From NCBI GenBank assembly GCA_030428825.1, contig JAUIEL010000181.1:1-10651 (forward strand): a stretch of 10,651 bases of DNA, given 5' to 3'. Positions within the stretch are counted from its first letter, which is position 1; every line of letters begins with the position of its first letter. Below, one piece after another: positions 1 to 5,934 of the stretch. The stretch is from a bacterium (GTDB lineage: Bacteria > Planctomycetota > B15-G4 > JADJEK01). Both the position numbers and the translations under genes were made by a program. The notes below the pieces were generated by a model. That model was given only the letters and a program-made list of their open reading frames with translations. It ran no database searches and had not been told where the DNA came from.

Positions 1-657
1 GCCGGCGTCATCCACGACTTCGAGATCGCCACCGTCGGGCGCTCGTCGGAGGACGTCGGCGCGGGGCTCGACGACGGGTCGTTCGGGATGGCGAAGGAGA
101 CGGCGGAGGCCGTGAACGGCGCGGCCGCCGACGCCGCGGCGCGCGGCGTCGGCCTCGGCCGGGCGATGGGGGACCGCCTCCTCGCCGCGGCGCCCCCGTT
201 CGTCCGGCACTCGATCCTCGCCGCCTGCGCCCGGCTCGACCTCCCGGCGACGGTGCACGTCGCGATCGGCAGCGACATCGTCCACATGCACGAGAACGCG
301 GACGGCGCGGCGATCTGCGCGGCGACGATGGACGACTTCCGCCGGCTCGCCGCGGTGGTGGCGAACCTGAGCGACGGGGTCTACCTGAACGTCGGCTCGG
401 CGGTGCTCCTCCCCGAGACGTTCCTGAAGGCGCTGAACCTCGCCCGGAACGTCGGGCGGCAGGTCGAGCGGTTCACCACCGCCAACCTCGATCAGATCCG
501 CCACTACCGACCGCGCGTCAACGTGCTGGTGAGGCCGGGCGGACGGGCGATCGAGATCGTCGGGCACCACGAGTTCACGCTGCCGCTCCTCCGCCTGGCG
601 GTGCTCGCCGAGCGGGCGCGGAGCGGCGGAGATCGGGCGGCGGACGGAGGATCCTGA
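1..657 (+). CDS. Conserved protein of uncertain function, deoxyhypusine-synthase-like (5' partial)
   Basis: The reading frame is open from base 1 through the TGA at 655-657, so the gene starts upstream of the window. The first in-frame ATG (88) is internal, because the residues before it (AGVIHDFEIATVGRSSEDVG) look like conserved family sequence rather than leader. Visible conserved stretches are VIHDFEIA, HVAIGSDIVHMHENADGAAI, GVYLNVGSAVLLPETFLKAL, HYRPRVNVLVRP and GHHEFTLPLL. No signal peptide or membrane segment is visible in this part. I recognise this as a widespread bacterial conserved family without an experimentally secure role. The pattern of an 'IHD' segment followed by a glycine-rich 'NVGSAVLLPE' segment resembles, distantly, the NAD-binding deoxyhypusine-synthase fold, but that is inference. 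The stop is three bases before the hldE start, so the two genes are very probably co-transcribed, hinting at a link to sugar or envelope metabolism. Reading frame: confident. Function: open. Confidence 0.85.
   Translation, partial: AGVIHDFEIATVGRSSEDVGAGLDDGSFGMAKETAEAVNGAAADAAARGVGLGRAMGDRLLAAAPPFVRHSILAACARLDLPATVHVAIGSDIVHMHENADGAAICAATMDDFRRLAAVVANLSDGVYLNVGSAVLLPETFLKALNLARNVGRQVERFTTANLDQIRHYRPRVNVLVRPGGRAIEIVGHHEFTLPLLRLAVLAERARSGGDRAADGGS
646..651 (+). promoter_or_regulatory. Shine-Dalgarno of hldE
   Basis: GGAGGA lies inside the last codons of the upstream gene, nine bases before the ATG at 661. It fixes the hldE start and shows that translation of the two genes is closely linked. 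Confidence 0.75.
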
Positions 658-660
658 GCG

Positions 661-2118
661 ATGACGGGGGGACTCATCTCGGTGGTCCACGGCGCGCGGC
701 CGGTGCGGGTCGGCGTGGTCGGCGACCTGATCCTCGACCTCTACCTGCAGGGCGAGGCGGATCGCATCTCGCCCGAGGCGCCGATCCCCGTGCTGGCGGT
801 GAAGTCGGAGGAGCTCCGGCTCGGCGGGGCGGGGAACGTGGTCGCGAACCTCCTCGCGCTCGGGTCCGACGTCTGGGCCGGCGGGGTCGTGGGCGAGGAC
901 GAGAAGGGGCGAACGCTGACCGAGTCGCTCCGCGCGGCCGGCGCCGACGTCGGCGCGGTGATCGCGGACGCGGCGCGGCCGACGATCGAGAAGGTCCGCC
1001 TGATCGCGCGGAGTCAGCAGATCCTGCGGTTCGACCGCGAGGACGTCACGCCGGTCGACGGCGAGGCCGAGCGCCGCCTGGTCGAGGCGGTCGCCGAGCG
1101 CGCCGCGGCGTGCGACGTCGTGGTCGTGTCGGACTACGCGAAGGGGGTCGTGACCGAGCGGGTGTTCGAGGCCCTGGTCGGTTCGGGGACGCGGATCCTG
1201 GTCGACCCGAAGGGGACCGACTACTCGCGCTACCGCGGCGCGTTCGCGATCACTCCGAACAAGGTCGAGGCGGAGGCGGCGACGCGGGTCCGGATCGACG
1301 ACGACGCCTCGCTCGCGCGCGCGGCGGCGATCCTGCACGACGTCGCGGACGCCGAGGTCGTGCTCGTCACGCTCGGTCCGGACGGCATCTACTGCTCGTC
1401 GCGCGCGGGAGAGGCGTTCCACGTCCGGTCCGAGGCGCGGAAGGTGTACGACGTCACCGGTGCGGGGGACACGGTGATCGCCCTCCTCGCGCGGTTCGTC
1501 GGGGCCGACGTGCCGCTCGCGGACGCGGTGCGCGTCGCCAACGTCGGCGCGGGCATCGTCGTCGGGAAGCTCGGCGCGGCGGCGGTGACGCTGACCGAGC
1601 TGTACCGCGGCCTCCGGGCCGAGCCGGACGAGGCGAGCCTGAAGATCGTGCGCCGGGACGAGGTGGCCGGGCTGGCCGAGGACCTCCGCGCCCGGGGGCT
1701 CCGGATCGCCTTCACGAACGGCTGCTTCGACGTCCTCCACGCCGGGCACGCGCGGTACCTCGCCCAGGCGCGCGCCGAGGGAGACGTGCTGATCGTCGGT
1801 CTGAACGACGACGCCTCGATCCGGGCCCTGAAGGGGCCGGAGCGGCCGCTGGTGGCGCTCGAGGATCGTGCCGCCCTCCTCGCCGCGCTGGAGGCGGTCG
1901 ACTTCGTGGTGCCGTTCGGCGAGGAGACCCCGGAGGCGTTGATCCGCGAGATCACCCCGCACGTCCTGGTGAAGGGGGAGGACTGGCGCGACAAGGGGGT
2001 CGTCGGTCGGGAGTGGGTCGAGAGTCACGGCGGACAGGTCGTGCTCGCGCCGCTCCTCCCGGGGCGCTCCACGACCGGTCTGGTCGAACGGATTCGTGGA
2101 GGAGTGAGCGAAAGCTGA
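661..2118 (+). CDS. hldE: Bifunctional D-glycero-beta-D-manno-heptose-7-phosphate kinase / heptose-1-phosphate adenylyltransferase
   Basis: This cytoplasmic enzyme makes two steps of the ADP-heptose pathway for LPS core: ATP-dependent phosphorylation of D-glycero-D-manno-heptose 7-phosphate at C1, then, after a separate phosphatase acts, adenylyl transfer to heptose 1-phosphate. The 485 residues match the usual fused length. The N-terminal PfkB-type kinase (about 14-320) shows VGVVGDLILDLYLQG, the ribokinase-family GGAGNVVANL glycine segment, VVVSDYAKGVV, DPKGTDYSRY, TPNKVEAEAAT and the DVTGAGDT signature, with D270 as the expected catalytic base. The C-terminal cytidylyltransferase-like domain (about 345-475) shows TNGCFDVLHAGH, with the nucleotide-binding HxGH at 360-363, then GLNDDASIRALKGPERP and HVLVKGEDW. 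All key motifs of both halves look intact. The start is supported by GGAGGA nine bases upstream. It follows the preceding gene by three bases and ends that transcription unit. Heptose synthesis implies a Gram-negative-type envelope. Confidence 0.96.
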   Translation: MTGGLISVVHGARPVRVGVVGDLILDLYLQGEADRISPEAPIPVLAVKSEELRLGGAGNVVANLLALGSDVWAGGVVGEDEKGRTLTESLRAAGADVGAVIADAARPTIEKVRLIARSQQILRFDREDVTPVDGEAERRLVEAVAERAAACDVVVVSDYAKGVVTERVFEALVGSGTRILVDPKGTDYSRYRGAFAITPNKVEAEAATRVRIDDDASLARAAAILHDVADAEVVLVTLGPDGIYCSSRAGEAFHVRSEARKVYDVTGAGDTVIALLARFVGADVPLADAVRVANVGAGIVVGKLGAAAVTLTELYRGLRAEPDEASLKIVRRDEVAGLAEDLRARGLRIAFTNGCFDVLHAGHARYLAQARAEGDVLIVGLNDDASIRALKGPERPLVALEDRAALLAALEAVDFVVPFGEETPEALIREITPHVLVKGEDWRDKGVVGREWVESHGGQVVLAPLLPGRSTTGLVERIRGGVSES

Positions 2119-2200
2119 CGCTCCGTCGGTTCGCGGAAGCGACGTCCAATACACGGCTTGTGGCCGAAGTGTGCGGTCTCGGCGGCGGCGGATGTGCGGT

Positions 2201-2216
2201 CCCGAGCGGGCTCGGG
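2201..2216 (+). terminator. GC-rich hairpin, possible weak terminator after hldE
   Basis: CCCGAG and CTCGGG form a perfect 6-bp stem with a 4-base CGGG loop. No T-run follows (next bases are CGTTACTC), so a classical rho-independent terminator is not supported. It lies 83 bases past the hldE stop and could equally be an operator or a chance GC structure. Confidence 0.25.
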
Positions 2217-2248
2217 CGTTACTCGGGCGAATTCGCACGATAGTCTCC

Positions 2249-2260
2249 CCCGGCGCCGGG
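2249..2260. other. 12-bp perfect palindrome upstream of the activator start
   Basis: CCCGGCGCCGGG is a perfect palindrome, and the CCGGCGCC part recurs at 2267-2274, so the leader can fold in several ways just ahead of the ribosome-binding site at 2278-2282. This could be a dimeric regulator site or a translation-modulating structure. In DNA this GC-rich, chance occurrence is quite possible. Confidence 0.3.
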
Positions 2261-2277
2261 AGCGGGCCGGCGCCCGC

Positions 2278-2282
2278 GAGGG
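2278..2282 (+). promoter_or_regulatory. Shine-Dalgarno that favours the ATG at 2292 over 2283
   Basis: GAGGG directly abuts the ATG at 2283, leaving no spacer, but sits nine bases before the in-frame ATG at 2292. The second start is therefore preferred. The two differ by only three residues. Confidence 0.55.
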
Positions 2283-2291
2283 ATGGAGACG

Positions 2292-4262
2292 ATGGCCGAC
2301 GACCTGATCCGATTCCGTGTCGCGGAGGGGGACGCCCGCTCCTCCCACGAGCTCCGCGAGGGGCGCATCACCGTCGGCCGCTCGAAGGGGAACGACATCA
2401 CGCTGGCCGACCGGCAGGCGTCGCGCGTCCACTGCGCGATCGAGCGGCTGGCGCACGAGGTGCGGCTGACCGACCTCGGGTCGCAGAACGGCACGTTCGT
2501 CAACGGCGACCAGGTCCTCTCGATCGCGCTCGAGCCGGGGGACGTGATCCAGGTCGGGGCGGCGAGGATCGAGTTCGAGGTCCCCGCCGACCGGACCGTC
2601 GCGCTCGATCGTCGGTCGCGTCCCGCGCCGGACCTGCTGAAGGAGCTCTCCGGCGAGCGCGCCTTCCTCCTTCGCCTGGTCGACGCCGCCCGCGACGTCG
2701 CCGGGGAGACCGAGCTCGAGCCGCTCCTCGAGCGACTCCTCGACGCGGTGCTCGACCTGACCGGCGCCGAACGCGCCTTCGTGGTGCTCGCCGACAAGGA
2801 GGGGATCCTCGAGACCGAGGTCTCGCGGAACTTCGAGGGGTCCGCGGTGCAGAACCCGGAGGTCGCGGTCTCCCGGTCGATCGCGCAGGAGGTGCTGGCG
2901 ACGGGCGAGCCGGTCTTCTCGATCAACGCGCGGGAGGACGAGCGGTTCCGGGCGGTCCAGTCGATCGTGAACCTCGGCCTCCGGTCGGTCCTCTGCGTGC
3001 CGCTCCGCTTCCGGGGCGAGACGCTCGGGGTGGTCTACATCGACAACCGGCTCGAGGCGGCGGTCTTCTCGGCGCGGGACCGCGACCGGCTCTGCGCGTT
3101 CGCGGACCAGGTCGCGGTGGCGATCTCGAACGCGCGGTTGATCGGAGAGCTGACCGACTCGAACCGCGCCCTCGCCGCCGCCCGCGGCCGGCTGGAGAAC
3201 CTGAACCGCGACCTCCGGCGGACCGTGCTCGACCGGGAGGCCGAGCTGGCGTCGGTCCGGGCGCGCCTCGTGGGGGACGACGACGGGGACGGCGAGTCGC
3301 GGTACGACGCGGTCGGCATCATCGGGCGATCGCCGGCGATGCGGCGCGTGTTCGACGTGCTCGAGCGCGTCGTCGACTCCGACTTCCCGGTCCTGGTCGA
3401 GGGGGAGAGCGGCACCGGCAAGGAGCTGATGGCGCGGGCGATCCATCGCCTCGGGCCGCGTCGCTCGGAGGCGTTCGTCTCCGAGAACTGCGCGGCCCTC
3501 CCCGAGACGCTCCTCGAGAGCGAGCTGTTCGGCGCGGTGAAGGGGGCGTTCACGGGAGCGACCAACCGCCGCGGCCTGCTCGAGCGGGCGAACGGCGGGA
3601 CCCTCTTCCTCGACGAGGTGTCGGAGATGTCCCCGGCGCTCCAGTCGAAGCTCCTCCGTTTCCTGCAGGAGGGGGAGTTCCGACCGCTCGGCAGGACCGA
3701 GCCGATCCGGGTCGACGTCCGGATCATCTCGGCGTCGAACAAGGACCTCCGCGAGCTCGTCAAGGAGGGGGAGTTCCGTGAGGACCTCTTCTACCGGTTG
3801 AACGTCCTGCCGGTGAAGCTCCCCCCGCTCCGCGCCCGAAAGGAGGACATCCCGCTCCTCGCCGAGCGGTTCACGTCGCGGGTCGCGCTGGCGGCCGGGC
3901 GCGAGGCGCCGGCGCTCGACCCGGCGGTGGTCGAGGCGTTCGGCCGGTACGGCTGGCCGGGGAACGTCCGCGAGCTCGAGAACGAGGTGCGGCGCCTCGT
4001 CACCCTCTCCGACGAGGCGATCACGATCGACCGCGTCTCGAGCCACGTCCGCGAGGGGGGGAGCGCGCCGGAGGAGCCGGAGGGGGACGCCGACCTGAAC
4101 GCGCGCATCTCGGCGATGGAGGTCCGCGAGATCAAGCGGGCGCTCGCGGAGGCGCGCGGCAACAAGAGCCGCGCCGCCGCGCAGCTCGGCATTTCGCGGT
4201 TCGCCCTCAACCGTAAGATGGAGAAGCACGGCATCGATCCGGGCGACGCCGCGGGGAGCTGA
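2292..4262 (+). CDS. Sigma54-dependent transcriptional activator, FHA-GAF-AAA+-Fis type
   Basis: A 656-residue enhancer-binding protein expected to open promoters bound by sigma54 RNA polymerase. From the N-terminus: an FHA phosphothreonine-binding domain (about 5-99) with the conserved arginine in VGRS (R30), SRVH (44-47) and GSQNGTFVNG (N66); a GAF sensor domain (about 120-287); a charged, probably coiled-coil linker (288-330); and the AAA+ sigma54-interaction domain (about 343-570). In the AAA+ domain, Walker A is GESGTGKE (371-378), the sigma54-contacting loop GAFTGA is intact (418-423), Walker B is TLFLDE (D441, E442), and FREDLFYRLNVLPVKLPPLR carries the expected arginine region. A Fis-type helix-turn-helix is at the C-terminus (about 610-650, GNKSRAAAQLGISRFALNRK). 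There is no receiver domain, so control is probably by phosphothreonine recognition through FHA plus a GAF ligand. The Ser/Thr kinase encoded two genes downstream is an obvious candidate partner. Start at 2292 chosen by Shine-Dalgarno spacing; 2283 remains possible. Confidence 0.94.
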   Translation: MADDLIRFRVAEGDARSSHELREGRITVGRSKGNDITLADRQASRVHCAIERLAHEVRLTDLGSQNGTFVNGDQVLSIALEPGDVIQVGAARIEFEVPADRTVALDRRSRPAPDLLKELSGERAFLLRLVDAARDVAGETELEPLLERLLDAVLDLTGAERAFVVLADKEGILETEVSRNFEGSAVQNPEVAVSRSIAQEVLATGEPVFSINAREDERFRAVQSIVNLGLRSVLCVPLRFRGETLGVVYIDNRLEAAVFSARDRDRLCAFADQVAVAISNARLIGELTDSNRALAAARGRLENLNRDLRRTVLDREAELASVRARLVGDDDGDGESRYDAVGIIGRSPAMRRVFDVLERVVDSDFPVLVEGESGTGKELMARAIHRLGPRRSEAFVSENCAALPETLLESELFGAVKGAFTGATNRRGLLERANGGTLFLDEVSEMSPALQSKLLRFLQEGEFRPLGRTEPIRVDVRIISASNKDLRELVKEGEFREDLFYRLNVLPVKLPPLRARKEDIPLLAERFTSRVALAAGREAPALDPAVVEAFGRYGWPGNVRELENEVRRLVTLSDEAITIDRVSSHVREGGSAPEEPEGDADLNARISAMEVREIKRALAEARGNKSRAAAQLGISRFALNRKMEKHGIDPGDAAGS

Positions 4263-4297
4263 GTCGCGCCCCGCGCCCGGTCCGACGTCTTCCGTCC

Positions 4298-4302
4298 GGA
4301 GG
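4298..4302 (+). promoter_or_regulatory. Shine-Dalgarno of the secreted repeat protein gene
   Basis: GGAGG lies five bases before the ATG at 4308, in the 45-bp gap after the activator gene. It supports this start, which also places a signal peptide at the N-terminus. Confidence 0.7.
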
Positions 4303-4307
4303 TCTCC

Positions 4308-5918
4308 ATGCCCGCTCCAAGACGTTCCGGAGGTCCGCCGCGGACGGGGTCGACGCGCCTCGCGCGCGGCCGGTTCGCCCCGCTCGTCCTCGCCCTCCTC
4401 GGCGGCCTCGCCCCGGGCGTCGTCGCCGACGTCGTCCACCTGAAGAGCGGCGGGAAGCTCCACGGCGAGATCCTCTCCGACGACGGCGCCTTCGTCGAGG
4501 TGAAGACGAAGTTCGGGGTGCAGAAGATCGCCAAGGCGGACGTGAAGGAGATCGAGCGGAAGAAGACGCCGGCGCAGGAGATCGACGACCGGCTCGGCGG
4601 GCTCGCCTCGGACGACGCCGACGGCGTCTTCGCCCTCGCCGTCCTGGCGGAGGAACGGCGGCTCCGGAAGCGGCACCGCGAGCTGCTCGACCGGGTGCTC
4701 GAGATCGATCCGGATCACGACGGCGCCAACAAGGCGCTCGGCCGGGTGAAGTACAAGGGGGAGTGGGTCCGACCGGAGGAGCGCGATCGGCTCGAGCGGG
4801 AGTCGCGAGCCGAGCAGATGCGCGCGCAGGGGATGGTCGAGCACGAGGGGCGCTGGGTCACGCCGGAGGAGAAGGAGAAGCTGGAGCAGGGACTCGTCCT
4901 GCACGAGGGGGAGTGGCTCCCGGAGGACGAGGCGCGCCGCCGCCAGGGGTGGGTCGAGGTGAACGGCCGGTGGGTCCGGGGCGAGGACCACTGGGTCGCC
5001 GAGACCCGGGCCGAGGTGTCGAAGGTGATCGGGAAGCCGCTCTCGATCCAGGTGACCGACCACGTCGCGGTCTACACCGACATCGAGGGGGAGTTCGCCA
5101 AGAAGCTGGCCGAGCTGCTGGAGAAGGGGCACCGGAAGTTCGCGCGCGAGTTCGACGCCGGGTCGGGTCTCGGCTGGCTCGGCGGGCGGCGCGTCGACGT
5201 GTTCGCCTTCCGCCTCCGGTTCGCGTACGAGAAGTTCGTGACGTGGGTCGGCGCCGAACGGGGGATGGGCGTCGACTGGGGGGAGCGGGCGAAGCGGGTG
5301 GTCAGCGTCTATCGGTACGACGACACCTGGGCCATGGGCGCCGTCTACATGGCGAACAAGGGGGAGGCCCAGACCGCCGCCCACTGCGCCAACATGGTCG
5401 GACACATCCTGGTCAACCGCTACGGATACGAAGGGCAGAAGCTGCCGCCGTTCTTCGACGAGTCGTACGCCGCGCTGTTCGAGTTCGACCTGCTGGGCCG
5501 AAACTCCGTCTTCACGCTCGGCGCCGGGCGGTACGAGCGGTCGGTGAAGAAGGACGAGATGAAGTTCTTCGAGGACGGTCAGTGGGGGGAGGCGCTGCGC
5601 GACGCGATGCGGAAGCGGGACGACACGCCGCTCGAGAACGCGGTCCGCCGCGACTTCTCCGACCTGGTGCAGATGGACGTGGCGAAGGGGATGGCCCTCT
5701 TCCAACGCTGGCGCAGCCTGGGGGACGACAAGCTGAAGGTCTTCTTCGACACGCTCCGCGAGCGGTGGCCGCCGGGTGACCTCCCGCCCGGCCACGTGAG
5801 GGTGCTCGAGGCGATCGTGCACGCCGTTCATGCCGTCGAGCCGAAGGACCTCCCGGTCGTCGACCAGGAGATCCGGAAGTTCGCGATGCGCATGAAGGAC
5901 CCCGTGAAGAAGAAGTGA
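4308..5918 (+). CDS. Secreted SH3-like / tryptophan-repeat protein with a gluzincin-peptidase-like domain
   Basis: 536 residues, probably exported. The N-terminus has a basic stretch (R5-R22), a hydrophobic core (about 23-36) and a likely signal-peptidase site after VVA (A40). Residues 41-80 (VVHLKSGGKLHGEI, then GVQKIAKADVKEIE) look like a small SH3-like beta barrel. A TPR-like helical piece (LLDRVLEIDPDHDGANKALG) precedes four short repeats of the form hxGxWVxPEE, with key tryptophans W153, W183, W203 and W222. The C-terminal half resembles gluzincin peptidase-like domains: THC-like helix then PPFFDESYAALFE, where E385 fits the third metal ligand. The helix reads NMVGH (362-366) where HExxH is expected, so the first histidine and the catalytic glutamate appear missing. 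It may be a non-catalytic relative that binds protein or cell wall. It lies between the activator and kinase genes (45 bp and 16 bp gaps), probably in one operon. Exact function unknown. Confidence 0.88.
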   Translation: MPAPRRSGGPPRTGSTRLARGRFAPLVLALLGGLAPGVVADVVHLKSGGKLHGEILSDDGAFVEVKTKFGVQKIAKADVKEIERKKTPAQEIDDRLGGLASDDADGVFALAVLAEERRLRKRHRELLDRVLEIDPDHDGANKALGRVKYKGEWVRPEERDRLERESRAEQMRAQGMVEHEGRWVTPEEKEKLEQGLVLHEGEWLPEDEARRRQGWVEVNGRWVRGEDHWVAETRAEVSKVIGKPLSIQVTDHVAVYTDIEGEFAKKLAELLEKGHRKFAREFDAGSGLGWLGGRRVDVFAFRLRFAYEKFVTWVGAERGMGVDWGERAKRVVSVYRYDDTWAMGAVYMANKGEAQTAAHCANMVGHILVNRYGYEGQKLPPFFDESYAALFEFDLLGRNSVFTLGAGRYERSVKKDEMKFFEDGQWGEALRDAMRKRDDTPLENAVRRDFSDLVQMDVAKGMALFQRWRSLGDDKLKVFFDTLRERWPPGDLPPGHVRVLEAIVHAVHAVEPKDLPVVDQEIRKFAMRMKDPVKKK

Positions 5919-5934
5919 GTCGGGGCGAGGATCG

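Larger units (their letters stand above)
2119..2291 (+). promoter_or_regulatory. Intergenic region likely holding the promoter of the downstream gene cluster
   Basis: This is the only gap longer than 50 bp. It separates hldE from the activator gene and is the natural place for a promoter. It contains a slightly AT-richer patch around 2145-2160 and a weak -10-like hexamer GATAGT at 2239-2244, but no -35 hexamer at a proper distance, so I cannot name a promoter. A sigma54-like TGG...TGC near 2161-2174 has the wrong spacing. The segment also holds a hairpin at 2201-2216 and a palindrome at 2249-2260. Confidence 0.35.

Noticed and set aside
88..657. ATG at 88 as the true start of the first gene
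   Set aside because: The frame is open upstream to base 1 and the upstream residues look like conserved family sequence, so the gene is cut by the window edge.
2161..2174. Sigma54-like -24/-12 promoter (TGGCC...TGC)
   Set aside because: Only nine bases separate GG and GC instead of the strictly kept ten, and the rest of the consensus matches poorly.
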